NCBI GenBank assembly: GCA_022843745.1
Contig: JALHNB010000006.1
Location: forward strand, 137,714 to 201,713
Source: Anaerolineae bacterium
GTDB lineage: Bacteria > Chloroflexota > Anaerolineae > Aggregatilineales > Phototrophicaceae
Direction of reading: 5' to 3'
DNA length: 64,000 nt
The position numbers and the translations under genes were made by a program. Positions 8,868-17,266 of this stretch are shown here, piece after piece. The notes beneath the pieces were generated by a model. It saw nothing but the letters and a program-made list of their open reading frames with translations, did no database searches and had not been told where the DNA came from. The first letter of the stretch is position 1. The number at the start of each line of letters is the position of its first letter.

Positions 8868-10856
8868 ATGCGCAGTTTGTTTCGATATGCCGTCCAGATG
8901 TCGCTTGTTTTAGCGGGGGTGCTGGCCGCACTCACCCAAGGGCAAGCAATACCGCCGATTATCAACGATGAGGGCGGCGCGGTATCTATTACTGGAACAC
9001 TCCACTACACAAATCCGTTCTTTACCAGCGGTGTCGCGCAGCCACTTGTCATCATGGAAGATCAGGCCGGATTTGTAGATCGCAACGTTTCGTTTCTCAT
9101 GCCTGTTGAATCTCAAACACTGGGGCAGATCACGTCCGATTTTTCCCACTCACCCTTCACCTACAGTCTTACCTTGCCCGCTGTGCCAAAAGGTACGCCA
9201 CGTGATGTGGATCATGACGACATCGCAGAAATCGGCGTTCAAATATTCGCGATTGCTTATTGGAATAACACCTTTGGCGACCCTTATCTTGAAGCACGTG
9301 ATTTGTTTGGGGGCGGCTGGTCTACGGCTTATGCCTCCACCCGTATCAGCGCCGAAGCCGAGACTTATCGCGAAATTATCGGCGGCAAACTGCTGGTCTA
9401 TGCACCGGATGACCAACAGGGATTCCCATCGGGTTTCGGCGATGACGATTTACTCTTTACGGGCGACGAGCCAACCGTGCGTTTGCCGCAGGGCTATACA
9501 TTAGTGAATCTGGATGCCGATCCGTTTACTTTTGATCGCTCGGCGAACCCGGTGATTGATCTGATCGAGGGCGAAGGGGCAAGGGCGGACGATTTTTCGA
9601 CTCTTGCTTATACCCAGGCTTTTGACGCGATGATCGCCAAAATGCGCGTAGAATATGCCTTTACCGAATATAAGAATATTGATTGGGATGCAAAAATCGC
9701 GGAATTTCGCCCACGTTTTCTGGATGCCGAAAACAACAAAAGCTCGCTCGAATATCAACGTGCGCTGCACGATTTTGCGCTCTCGATCCCGGATGGTCAT
9801 GTCGGCGTACCATTGGTCTTTAGCGATGTTCAGCGTGATTATGGCAGCGGTCTGGGGATGGCGATTCACGAGACGGATGATGGACGCGCACTGGTGACAT
9901 ACATCATGGCAGGTGGGCCAGCCGATAAGGCCGGAATTCGCGAACAAGCGGAAATTCTGACTTTAAACGGCCTGCCGATTGCTGAGGCGATTGATGCCGC
10001 CGTGCCACCCAACGGCCCTTTTAGCACCGAGCAAAATCTGCGTCTGGAACAGGTCAGATGGGTCATGCGGTTTCCGTCCAGTACCAAAGTGAAAATCCGA
10101 TATCGTAATGCTGGCGACGATCTTGAAACAGCCACCACGATACAAAGTGTGGGCGAATGGGCAAGTTATGACGCTTCTGGGCAGAATCCAAAGCTGACTG
10201 GATTCGAAATCCCCGTTTACTATCGCATACTGGACAGCGGCTGCGGCTACGTCAAAATTTATGCGTTCGACGAAAATTCGCTGCTCACCATGCAGCTTTG
10301 GGAACGCATGATTCAAACCTTGAAAGATCAGGGCGTTGGATGTTTAGTCATTGATATGCGGCAAAATGGCGGTGGCAGCGGCTTCCTCGCCAACCAGATG
10401 GCTGCTTATTTTTTCGATGAGTCTCTACCGCTGGGCAATACCAGCTATTATGATAAAAGCCTGGGTACTTTTTACAATGATCCGAACACGGTTCATTACT
10501 TTTTTCTGCCGCCCATCGAAATGCGCTATCACGGGAGAATCGCTGTTTTAGTTGGCCCTGACTGCTACAGCGCGTGCGAATTTTTCGCCTATGATATGAC
10601 GCAGCAAGACCGCGCCGTGATTGTCGGTCAATATCCGAGCGGAGGCTTAGGCGGCAGCGTTGAAGACTTTTTTATGCCGGAAGGGATATTATTTCGGTTT
10701 ACGGTTGGGCGTGCAGTCGATGCAAACGGCGAAATTCACATTGAGGGGAAAGGCATCGTGCCGACAGTGCGTGTCCCCGTGACAGCCGAAACGCTGTTCA
10801 GCGCGGGCGACCCTATATTAGAGGCGGCGGAAGATTATTTTGCGACAGGATTTTAG
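8868..10856 (+). CDS. Exported S41-family serine protease with PDZ domain
   Basis: A 662-residue protein with a signal peptide (about residues 1-27, ending near TQGQA). A PDZ-like module near the middle is marked by GMAIHETDDGRALVTYIMAG and GIREQAEILTLNG. A C-terminal S41 core carries the nucleophile motif GPDCYSACE (Ser near residue 568). The lysine of CtpA-type Ser-Lys dyads is not visible 25 residues later, where GGLGGS stands. The DGHVGVP segment before the PDZ offers a histidine, as in tricorn/IRBP-like S41 enzymes. I choose ATG 8868, with GGGAAG 6-7 nt upstream, over an in-frame GTG at 8856. It stands alone after the tandem repeats. Confidence 0.82.
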   Translation: MRSLFRYAVQMSLVLAGVLAALTQGQAIPPIINDEGGAVSITGTLHYTNPFFTSGVAQPLVIMEDQAGFVDRNVSFLMPVESQTLGQITSDFSHSPFTYSLTLPAVPKGTPRDVDHDDIAEIGVQIFAIAYWNNTFGDPYLEARDLFGGGWSTAYASTRISAEAETYREIIGGKLLVYAPDDQQGFPSGFGDDDLLFTGDEPTVRLPQGYTLVNLDADPFTFDRSANPVIDLIEGEGARADDFSTLAYTQAFDAMIAKMRVEYAFTEYKNIDWDAKIAEFRPRFLDAENNKSSLEYQRALHDFALSIPDGHVGVPLVFSDVQRDYGSGLGMAIHETDDGRALVTYIMAGGPADKAGIREQAEILTLNGLPIAEAIDAAVPPNGPFSTEQNLRLEQVRWVMRFPSSTKVKIRYRNAGDDLETATTIQSVGEWASYDASGQNPKLTGFEIPVYYRILDSGCGYVKIYAFDENSLLTMQLWERMIQTLKDQGVGCLVIDMRQNGGGSGFLANQMAAYFFDESLPLGNTSYYDKSLGTFYNDPNTVHYFFLPPIEMRYHGRIAVLVGPDCYSACEFFAYDMTQQDRAVIVGQYPSGGLGGSVEDFFMPEGILFRFTVGRAVDANGEIHIEGKGIVPTVRVPVTAETLFSAGDPILEAAEDYFATGF

Positions 10857-10933
10857 GCCGATTTCCGCCCAGAGTTTTCGAAAATATTGATTTGTTAGGA
10901 CTTCGCATTAAGCAAATTTAGGTATAACGGCGC

Positions 10934-10962
10934 TTGTCGCGTCTATAAATTGTCAATATGAT
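10934..10962 (+). promoter_or_regulatory. Sigma70-type promoter for the nucleotidylyltransferase gene
   Basis: TTGTCG (10934-10939) and TATGAT (10957-10962) are separated by exactly 17 nt. The predicted start would give a leader of about 30 nt before the ATG at 10998. The leader contains a small GATGAAA/TTTCATC hairpin (10960-10980). The -35 has two mismatches. Confidence 0.5.
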
Positions 10963-10997
10963 GAAATTGTGTTTTTCATCTTGAGGGGTAAACTTTT

Positions 10998-12074
10998 ATG
11001 AAAGCAATTATTCTTGCGGCAGGTCAGGGAACACGTCTGCGTCCCGTTACTCTGACCATGCCCAAACCACTCGTGCCAGTTGCCAATAAATCACTGATCG
11101 AGTACGCGATTGACGTTTTGAAAGCCGCCGGATTGAACCATATCGGCATTGTCGTCAATGATCTGGAATCGGCGATTCCAAATCAGCTTGGTAATGGCAG
11201 CAAGTTAGGTGTCAATCTCGAATACATCGTCCAGGCCGAACAGCTTGGTCTGGCACATGCCGCGAATTTGTGTCGGGATTTTGTGGGTGACGAGCCGTTC
11301 TGTATGTTTCTGGGCGATAATATTTTTCAGGACAAGATGGAAGGTTTTCTGAAGGGTTTTGTCGAATCGGACGCAGAAGCCGCTATCGCGCTGGGCGAGG
11401 TTTCCGACCCTTCCCGCTTCGGGATCGCCGCGATTGATAATGGACGTATCCTGCGCGTGGTCGAAAAACCCAAGCAAGACCCCCCTTCCAATCTGGCAAT
11501 CGCCGGAGTTTATCTGTTCCGCAAATCTATCTTTGAAGCCATCGCCAATATCAAACCCTCGTGGCGAAATGAACTCGAAATCACCGATGCGATTCAATGG
11601 CTCATCTCCAATGGACATAACGTTAGCCCGTATACCCTCAAGGGGTGGTGGATCGACGCTGGAAAGCCCGACGCGATTATCCAGGCGAATCAACTGGTAT
11701 TGGGCGAACTCCCTTACGCTCCCGCGCCGGAAGGCGATCAGCAGATCATTGGGCGCTCCGAGGTATCGCACCGCGTCATTCTGGGTGAAGGCAGCCAGAT
11801 CATTGACAGTGTGGTGCGCGGGCCGGTCATCATCGGCAAAAATGTCATCGTGCGCAACAGCTTTGTTGGCCCATACACCTCACTTGGCGATAATGTTCTG
11901 ATCGAAAACAGCGAGATCGAGGCCAGTATCGTCATGAAAGACTGCGTGATTCGCAATATTCCGGGTCGTATTGACTCAAGTCTGCTGGCGGATAGTTCTC
12001 AGGTGACATCCGCGCCGCATGTACCGGTCGTCCATCGTTTTATCCTGGCTGAAAACAGCTACGTCCAACTTTAA
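10998..12074 (+). CDS. Glucose-1-phosphate thymidylyltransferase, long form
   Basis: Makes a nucleotide sugar, probably dTDP-glucose, from a sugar-1-phosphate. The N-terminal Rossmann-like domain opens with MKAIILAAGQGTRLRPVT, the nucleotide-binding loop, and continues with KPLVPVANKSLIEYAI. A region with hexapeptide repeats (about 255-345) forms a left-handed beta-helix tail. At 358 residues it belongs to the long RmlA class seen in actinobacteria and archaea rather than the 290-residue enterobacterial class. GAGGGG lies 9 nt before the ATG. No rmlB, rmlC or rmlD is nearby, so the final sugar is unknown; UTP use cannot be excluded. Confidence 0.85.
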   Translation: MKAIILAAGQGTRLRPVTLTMPKPLVPVANKSLIEYAIDVLKAAGLNHIGIVVNDLESAIPNQLGNGSKLGVNLEYIVQAEQLGLAHAANLCRDFVGDEPFCMFLGDNIFQDKMEGFLKGFVESDAEAAIALGEVSDPSRFGIAAIDNGRILRVVEKPKQDPPSNLAIAGVYLFRKSIFEAIANIKPSWRNELEITDAIQWLISNGHNVSPYTLKGWWIDAGKPDAIIQANQLVLGELPYAPAPEGDQQIIGRSEVSHRVILGEGSQIIDSVVRGPVIIGKNVIVRNSFVGPYTSLGDNVLIENSEIEASIVMKDCVIRNIPGRIDSSLLADSSQVTSAPHVPVVHRFILAENSYVQL

Positions 12075-12083
12075 GAGGCACTC

Positions 12084-12563
12084 ATGAGCGAACGCATTGA
12101 AAAAATTAAGGCTGATCTCGCCAGCGCACGTCAGCATCTTGAGCACGTTCTGGATTCTGTCGGTGATCGCTGGGACACACAGGTTTATTCCGACGGCGCA
12201 GGCTGGACAGTCAAACAGTTGGCGATACATTTATCCGATGCTGACCGAGGGACGAACGGTCAGGTTATGGGTATCGCCGCTGGGCGTGATGTCATCCCGG
12301 CGGATTTTGATCTGGATCGCTATAACAAGCGTTCCGTCGAAAAACGAAGTGAGATGTCGATAGACGATGTGCGTAAATCTTTGAACACGACACGGGCTGA
12401 ACTGCTCACCTGGCTCGATACTGTTGACGAAGCGGCGTTAGACAAAACAGGCCGCCATGCCACGCTGAAGATTCTCTCTGTTGGCGAAATCCTCGGCGTG
12501 ATGGCAGCACACGAGCGCGGTCATGCCGATGACATTGCTGACGTTTTGGGACTGAGTCGGTAG
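12084..12563 (+). CDS. DinB superfamily protein
   Basis: A 159-residue four-helix protein. The DinB-like metal triad is visible as H49 (in AIHLSDADRG) and the H143-x3-H147 pair (in AAHERGHADD). Known members include thiol-dependent transferases that use bacillithiol, mycothiol or related thiols, but many are uncharacterised. The gene starts 9 nt after the nucleotidylyltransferase stop with AAGAGG upstream, so it could be on the same transcript, although a functional link is not evident. Substrate unknown. Confidence 0.8.
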   Translation: MSERIEKIKADLASARQHLEHVLDSVGDRWDTQVYSDGAGWTVKQLAIHLSDADRGTNGQVMGIAAGRDVIPADFDLDRYNKRSVEKRSEMSIDDVRKSLNTTRAELLTWLDTVDEAALDKTGRHATLKILSVGEILGVMAAHERGHADDIADVLGLSR

Positions 12564-12602
12564 AATAGAGTCTGGAAAGACAGGTCTCAAAAGGAAACAA
12601 TC

Positions 12603-13124
12603 ATGAACATATTAGTAGGGTATGCCAGCGCACACGGCTCAACCGCTGAAATTGCTGAATTTATTGGCAAAGTTTTTGAAGAACGCCAGATGTCAGTGAC
12701 AGTGGCGAATGTCGCAGATGTACAGTCGGTTGATGCTTACGACGCTTTTGTCCTGGGGTCTGCTATTCACGCCGGGATGTGGCTGACAGAATTTTCGCAA
12801 TTTCTCTCGCGCTTTGAGGATCACCTGGTGAAAAAACCATCCTACATGTTCATCGCCTGCATCCGCGTGCTGGAGGCCGATGGCTATCAACACAGCGTCG
12901 AAAATTATGTCAACCATGCTGTCACCGATAGACTGGATATTCGAGAAATTCATCCGCTTGCAGGAAAACTGCAAATGAACGTTGTGGACTGGAACGATCG
13001 CTGGACGCTGGCGGCACAATTTGATGGCTCACACGCAGCATCCAGCTACAATAACGATTTTCGCAACTGGGATGCCATTCGCGAGAGTGCAACACACGTC
13101 GCGAACAAATTGCTGGCGAAATAA
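12603..13124 (+). CDS. Flavodoxin-like domain protein
   Basis: A 173-residue FMN-binding protein. The phosphate-binding loop GYASAHGSTAEIA lies at residues 6-18, and the isoalloxazine-binding region is around GSAIHAGMWL. Overall pattern and length resemble flavodoxin-domain proteins related to HemG protoporphyrinogen oxidase, but that assignment is not secure. It follows the DinB gene by 39 nt with AAGGAAAC before the ATG. It is probably cytoplasmic, carrying electrons or reducing a quinone-like substrate. Confidence 0.8.
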   Translation: MNILVGYASAHGSTAEIAEFIGKVFEERQMSVTVANVADVQSVDAYDAFVLGSAIHAGMWLTEFSQFLSRFEDHLVKKPSYMFIACIRVLEADGYQHSVENYVNHAVTDRLDIREIHPLAGKLQMNVVDWNDRWTLAAQFDGSHAASSYNNDFRNWDAIRESATHVANKLLAK

Positions 13125-13155
13125 TCGAATCCCCACTGACATTTTCTGACTTGAA

Positions 13156-13179
13156 CGCGCCGGGGTTATGCTCGGCGCG
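13156..13179 (+). terminator. Hairpin after the flavodoxin gene
   Basis: Arms CGCGCCG and CGGCGCG enclose a 10-nt loop, 31 nt after the flavodoxin stop. The following TGATATTT is only weakly T-rich, so termination may be incomplete. A TATAAT at 13212-13217 follows but has no good -35 partner. Confidence 0.45.
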
Positions 13180-13273
13180 TGATATTTCCAGTACCTTTCC
13201 CAAATCCGCGCTATAATAAAATCCAATCTGTTCAATTATTTTTGTCCATTCAAATTTTGTTGCAGGAGAGCCG

Positions 13274-14779
13274 ATGGAAGCCAAGCTACAGGAACTTAAA
13301 AATAGACTGATGGAAGTAGACGATCTGAATAACGCTGTCGCACTTCTATCGTGGGATCAGACGACCTATATGCCTCCCGGCGGTGCGACGGCACGTGGGC
13401 GGCAGATGGCGACTTTGCAGCGCATCGGTCATGAAAAGTTTACCGATGCAGCCATCGGCAAACTGCTCGATGACCTGCGCCCTTACGAAGAAAGCCTGCC
13501 CTATGATTCGGATGATGCCAGCCTGATCCGTGTAACGCGACGTGCTTATGAAAAACTGATCCGCCTGCCCTCTGATTTTGTCGCGGAAATGTCGAATCAT
13601 GCGGCGCTGTCGTATCAGGTATGGACAGAAGCGCGTCCAGCCAATGATTTCAACAAAGTCCTCTCGCATCTCGAAAGAACACTCGACATGAGCCGGAAAA
13701 TGGCCGACTATTTCCCCGGTTACTCGCACATTGCCGATCCGCTGATTGATTTTTCGGATGATGGCATGAAAGCCGAATCTGTGCGGGAAGTTTTTGGGCA
13801 GCTTCGTCAGCAGCTTGTGCCGCTTGTACGCGCGATTACCGCGCAGGAACCCGCCGACAGTTCATGCTTATCGCTGCATTATCCCGAAAATCAGCAGCTA
13901 GATTTTGGGCTGGAAGTCATCAAGCAGTATGGTTACGATTTCAATCGGGGGCGGCAGGACAAAACCCATCACCCCTTTATGACCAAGTTTTCATTGGGCG
14001 ATGTGCGCATCACCACCCGCGTCAATGAGCATGATCTCGGCGATGCGCTGTTCAGCACCCTGCACGAAGCAGGACACGGTATGTATGAACAGGGCATTAA
14101 TATGGCCTACGAGGGCACTCCCCTGGCAGGCGGCACATCAGCGGGTGTTCACGAAAGCCAATCACGCCTGTGGGAAAATATTGTCGGTCGCAGCCGGGGA
14201 TTCTGGGAATACTATTACCCCAGACTGCAATCCATCTTCCCGGAGCAGCTTGGCAAAGTTTCACTCGACAAGTTTTACCGCGCCATCAACAAAGTCCAGC
14301 GTTCCCTCATCCGCGTGGATGCCGACGAAGTTACCTATAATCTGCATGTGATGATCCGTTTCGATCTCGAACTCGAACTACTCGAAGGCAAGCTCGAAAT
14401 CCGCGATCTGCCGGAAGCCTGGGACGAGCGCTATGAAACTGACCTGGGGATTCACGCGCCGGATAACCGCGACGGTGTGTTGCAGGATGTTCACTGGTAC
14501 GGCGGACTGATCGGCGGCGCCTTCCAGGGCTACACGCTCGGCAATATCCTGAGTGGGCTGTATTATGCCCAGGCGCTCAAGGCGCACCCGGAGATTCCGT
14601 CCGAAATTGGTCAAGGTAAATTTGACACGCTCCACACCTGGATGCGCGACAATATTTACACACATGGCAGCAAATTTACCGCCGACGAACTGACCGAGAA
14701 AGTGACTGGCGGCCCGCTGCGCATTGAACCCTACATCGACTACCTCAAAACCAAATACGGCGAGTTGTACAGCCTGTAA
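13274..14779 (+). CDS. Metallocarboxypeptidase, family M32
   Basis: Zinc carboxypeptidase that removes C-terminal residues from peptides in the cytoplasm. The 501-residue length is typical. The zinc site HEAGH is at 264-268, with the third ligand Glu294 in GVHESQSRLWEN. The family motifs HPF (233-235) and DVRITTR (243-249) are also present. The N-terminus (LNNAVALLSWDQTTYMP) is classic for M32. GGAGAG lies 5-6 nt before the ATG. The gene is monocistronic and followed by a palindromic repeat at 14792. Confidence 0.95.
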   Translation: MEAKLQELKNRLMEVDDLNNAVALLSWDQTTYMPPGGATARGRQMATLQRIGHEKFTDAAIGKLLDDLRPYEESLPYDSDDASLIRVTRRAYEKLIRLPSDFVAEMSNHAALSYQVWTEARPANDFNKVLSHLERTLDMSRKMADYFPGYSHIADPLIDFSDDGMKAESVREVFGQLRQQLVPLVRAITAQEPADSSCLSLHYPENQQLDFGLEVIKQYGYDFNRGRQDKTHHPFMTKFSLGDVRITTRVNEHDLGDALFSTLHEAGHGMYEQGINMAYEGTPLAGGTSAGVHESQSRLWENIVGRSRGFWEYYYPRLQSIFPEQLGKVSLDKFYRAINKVQRSLIRVDADEVTYNLHVMIRFDLELELLEGKLEIRDLPEAWDERYETDLGIHAPDNRDGVLQDVHWYGGLIGGAFQGYTLGNILSGLYYAQALKAHPEIPSEIGQGKFDTLHTWMRDNIYTHGSKFTADELTEKVTGGPLRIEPYIDYLKTKYGELYSL

Positions 14780-14791
14780 TTCCAATTATTC

Positions 14792-14819
14792 GTAGGGGCG
14801 CAGCGCACTGTGCCCCTAC
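14792..14819. repeat. GTAGGGGCGC palindromic intergenic repeat, copy A
   Basis: A 28-nt near-perfect palindrome with outer arms GTAGGGGC and GCCCCTAC lies just after the M32 carboxypeptidase stop. Related elements occur at 31251, 36953 and 54453, always between genes. It could fold into a stable hairpin in RNA. A reading frame runs through it into the VOC gene, but this is an artefact. Confidence 0.85.
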
Positions 14820-14881
14820 AAAAATACTTGCAAACCGAACAAATATTCGATACTATCTTCCAGATAGTCAGGAGAAGTGGT

Positions 14882-15232
14882 ATGAAAATTGATCGGATCA
14901 CGATAGCTGTTACCCATATGAAGGAAGTCGTGGAATTTTATAATGCTGTATTCGATAGCGAACTTAAGCCGATAGCCGGTCTTGAGGGTTTTTACAGCGG
15001 AAAATTGGGCGGTTTCGATATGCTGCTGTGTCCCAACGAAATCGCCGGCGTGGTTGCCGAGCAAAATCGTCATCAGTTCCGCTTCGTGGTCGGTGATCTT
15101 GACGCGGTGCTGTCAAAAGGTCGCGCGATGGGCGGCATATTGATTGATGATGCTCAGGCAAATGGAACTTCAAAAAGCCAGGGTATGCGCGATCCAGACG
15201 GCAACAGTATGGAGTTTATTCAATATCTTTAA
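14882..15232 (+). CDS. VOC (glyoxalase/dioxygenase fold) family protein
   Basis: A 116-residue single VOC module with paired beta-alpha-beta-beta-beta units: KIDRITIAVTHMKEVVEFYN at the start and GMRDPDGNSMEFIQYL at the end, where the Glu in MEF is the usual metal ligand. I choose ATG 14882, with AGGAGAAG upstream, because the longer frame from 14810 runs through palindromic repeat A. The substrate is unknown; relatives act as lyases, dioxygenases or resistance proteins. The last codons are partly repeated after the stop (see repeat at 15214). Confidence 0.85.
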   Translation: MKIDRITIAVTHMKEVVEFYNAVFDSELKPIAGLEGFYSGKLGGFDMLLCPNEIAGVVAEQNRHQFRFVVGDLDAVLSKGRAMGGILIDDAQANGTSKSQGMRDPDGNSMEFIQYL

Positions 15233-15263
15233 GTTCGATTATGGGGGTTTATTCAATATCTTT
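15214..15263. repeat. 33-nt-offset duplication at the 3' end of the VOC gene
   Basis: GTTTATTCAATATCTTT occurs at 15214-15230 and again at 15247-15263. The offset of 33 nt keeps the reading frame, so the codons for FIQYL are repeated after the TAA stop and end in a second stop (TGA). Confidence 0.8.
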
Positions 15264-15274
15264 GAACTCCCATG

Positions 15275-16273
15275 TTAACCCCATGTCTCCAAAGCCCATA
15301 TCAGTTCATCCGGTGTGGGCGAATAATTACCGACTCGCCGTACCACCAACCCACTGGCATAGTTGGCGAGCGATGTCGCCTCGACATAGGGCGCTCCAGC
15401 AGCAACAGCCAGCGTCAGAACTGCAATGGCCGTATCGCCCGCCCCAACCACATCATAAACATCGGTAACAGCAGGCGCACGGCAATGTGAAACTTCGCCT
15501 TGAGTAGTGGCAACCGTTGCGCCTTCCGGCCCGCGCGTGATGACCATCGCCCCGCTTAAGCGAAGGCGATCACACAATTCACGAGCCGCCGCCGAAAAGT
15601 CGTCATCACCATGAAGATCGCGTCGTAAATAATCGCGTGCATCGTCAGCGTTACATTTGACCAGCGAAAATTGAGCATATTTATCAAGCTGGCCTTGCGC
15701 GTCAGCAGTCACAAGAATACTCCCCGCCTGCTGGCGAATCTTGCTCACAAACGACTCGGTCAGCAAGCCTCCGTGATAATCGGAAACCAGGATCGCATCG
15801 ATTCGTGGGATTTGCTCTTGAATCAGCTCGCACAAGCGGCCTTCTACTGTTGGGCTGATCGGTTCCCGTGAGAGGGTATCAAGCCGGGCGACCTGCTGCG
15901 GAAAACGCAGTCCCATCTGCGCCATGATGCGGGTTTTGACCGTCGTCGGCCTTGTCCCATCTTTCAACAGCGCATTGACTTCGATGCCGAGCGCCTGCAA
16001 AACCTGCCAGAGCGTCGTCCCTGCGGTATCCGAGCCAATCACGCCAACCTGGATCGCTTGACTGCCTAATTTTGCAATATTAGCTGCTGGATTGGCAGCG
16101 CCGCCAGGAATCAGTTGACGCGATTCAAACTCCAGCACAGGGACAGGCGCTTCACGGCTGAGTCGCGTTGTCCTGCCGATCAGATACTCATCGAGAATGA
16201 CATCGCCGATCACCAGAATGCGCTGACCAGCCAGTTTGGGTATCCACGACTTTAGTTTGTCAGGCGTGAGCAT
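15275..16273 (-). CDS. PfkB-family sugar kinase, HldE/RfaE domain I-like
   Basis: A 332-residue ribokinase-fold kinase. The opening ILVIGDVILDEYLIGRTTRL, the substrate loop GGAANPAANIAKLG (57-70) and the catalytic GAGDT (277-281) followed by AIAVLTLA closely follow the heptose-7-phosphate 1-kinase half of RfaE/HldE. The nucleotidyltransferase half of bifunctional HldE is absent, so it is a stand-alone kinase. D-glycero-D-manno-heptose is the best substrate guess, feeding ADP- or GDP-heptose for surface glycans. Another sugar is possible. The gene follows the lgt terminator and converges on the VOC gene. Confidence 0.82.
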   Translation of the reverse strand: MLTPDKLKSWIPKLAGQRILVIGDVILDEYLIGRTTRLSREAPVPVLEFESRQLIPGGAANPAANIAKLGSQAIQVGVIGSDTAGTTLWQVLQALGIEVNALLKDGTRPTTVKTRIMAQMGLRFPQQVARLDTLSREPISPTVEGRLCELIQEQIPRIDAILVSDYHGGLLTESFVSKIRQQAGSILVTADAQGQLDKYAQFSLVKCNADDARDYLRRDLHGDDDFSAAARELCDRLRLSGAMVITRGPEGATVATTQGEVSHCRAPAVTDVYDVVGAGDTAIAVLTLAVAAGAPYVEATSLANYASGLVVRRVGNYSPTPDELIWALETWG

Positions 16274-16303
16274 TCAAAACCTATATCGCGCACAGATGCG
16301 CTA

Positions 16304-16336
16304 AACAAAAATAGGGACACATAACCGTATCCCTAT
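16304..16336 (-). terminator. Intrinsic terminator downstream of lgt
   Basis: On the minus strand, ATAGGGATAC pairs with GTGTCCCTAT (10 bp with one wobble) around a GGTTAT loop, followed by TTTTTGTTT. It closes the pgsA-like/lgt transcript before the HldE-like kinase gene. Confidence 0.85.
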
Positions 16337-16366
16337 ACTCATCGTTATACAAATTGCCCGCTTCGA

Positions 16367-17266
16367 TCAGGCTTTATTTTCGACTGTCGTCTGCTCTGGT
16401 GACACATGAACTGCACCCGGGCGATGACGGTAGGCAAGAATCGCCAGAGAACCAACAAATGTCACGAACATTAAAGCCTGAGACAGGTTTATCTCTGTCC
16501 AGGGAATATAGGTGACTTCGACACGAATACCCTCTAGCAAGAAGCGAATAAGCGAATACTGCGCGACGTAAATGAGGAAGAAATCGCCGGTCAGGAAACG
16601 GTTACGATAGCGCTGGAACAGATTCAGCAACACGATAAATGCCAGAATGCTCCACAGCGACTCGTACAAAAACAAGGGGTGGAACAAAGTGGTCGTCGGA
16701 AATTCGACCAGGCTGCGATAGGGGTCAACGCGCTTGGCTGAGTCAATCATAAGTCCCCAGGGCAGCGTCGTCGGAGTGCCGTAAAGTTCCTGATTGACGA
16801 AATTCGCCCAACGCCCAATCGCCTGTCCCAGCGGCAGCGCTACAGCCGCAATATCCAACCAGGGCATCAACGGCTGCTTATTGCGCCGGAGGTAAAGATA
16901 CGCGCCGAGGAAGCCGCCGATCACTGCGCCAAAAATGCTGAGACCGCCACTCCAGATGGCAATCGCGCCGCTTTGTAAATTAAAGAAATTCTGGAAAAAC
17001 CACACACTATCCATACCCTGCGAAATCAACGATGCGGGCGGGAACAACACAAACCACAAACGTGCGCCGACAATTGCCGGGATAATCGCCCAGGTGAGAG
17101 CGCCCCAGATGTGGTCGGGATCACGCCCTGTACGTTTCGCCAGCCGGGCTGCCACCGTTGCCGCGATGAGCATCGCAACGACGATGATGATGCCATAATA
17201 GCGCACCTGCACCCTATCAAACAGGACGATTAGTTCTCGTTGGAACTCCATATTGAAAACCCTCAC
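16367..17266 (-). CDS. lgt: Prolipoprotein diacylglyceryl transferase
   Basis: Integral membrane enzyme that moves the diacylglyceryl group of phosphatidylglycerol onto the lipobox cysteine of prolipoproteins. The 299-residue protein has about seven hydrophobic segments and the Lgt signature GRWANFVNQELYG (151-163). It also has the YYG motif (23-25) and the IWSGGLSIFGAVIGG loop (104-118), closer to the Gram-positive form. The start is GTG 17266, overlapping the upstream stop as GTGA; a later in-frame ATG at 17251 is an alternative. It is coupled to a CDP-alcohol phosphatidyltransferase gene, whose product could supply its lipid substrate. Confidence 0.95.
   Translation of the reverse strand: MRVFNMEFQRELIVLFDRVQVRYYGIIIVVAMLIAATVAARLAKRTGRDPDHIWGALTWAIIPAIVGARLWFVLFPPASLISQGMDSVWFFQNFFNLQSGAIAIWSGGLSIFGAVIGGFLGAYLYLRRNKQPLMPWLDIAAVALPLGQAIGRWANFVNQELYGTPTTLPWGLMIDSAKRVDPYRSLVEFPTTTLFHPLFLYESLWSILAFIVLLNLFQRYRNRFLTGDFFLIYVAQYSLIRFLLEGIRVEVTYIPWTEINLSQALMFVTFVGSLAILAYRHRPGAVHVSPEQTTVENKA

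Noticed and set aside
14810..14881. Extension of the VOC protein to 14810
   Set aside because: It runs through palindromic repeat A. AGGAGAAG directly precedes ATG 14882.
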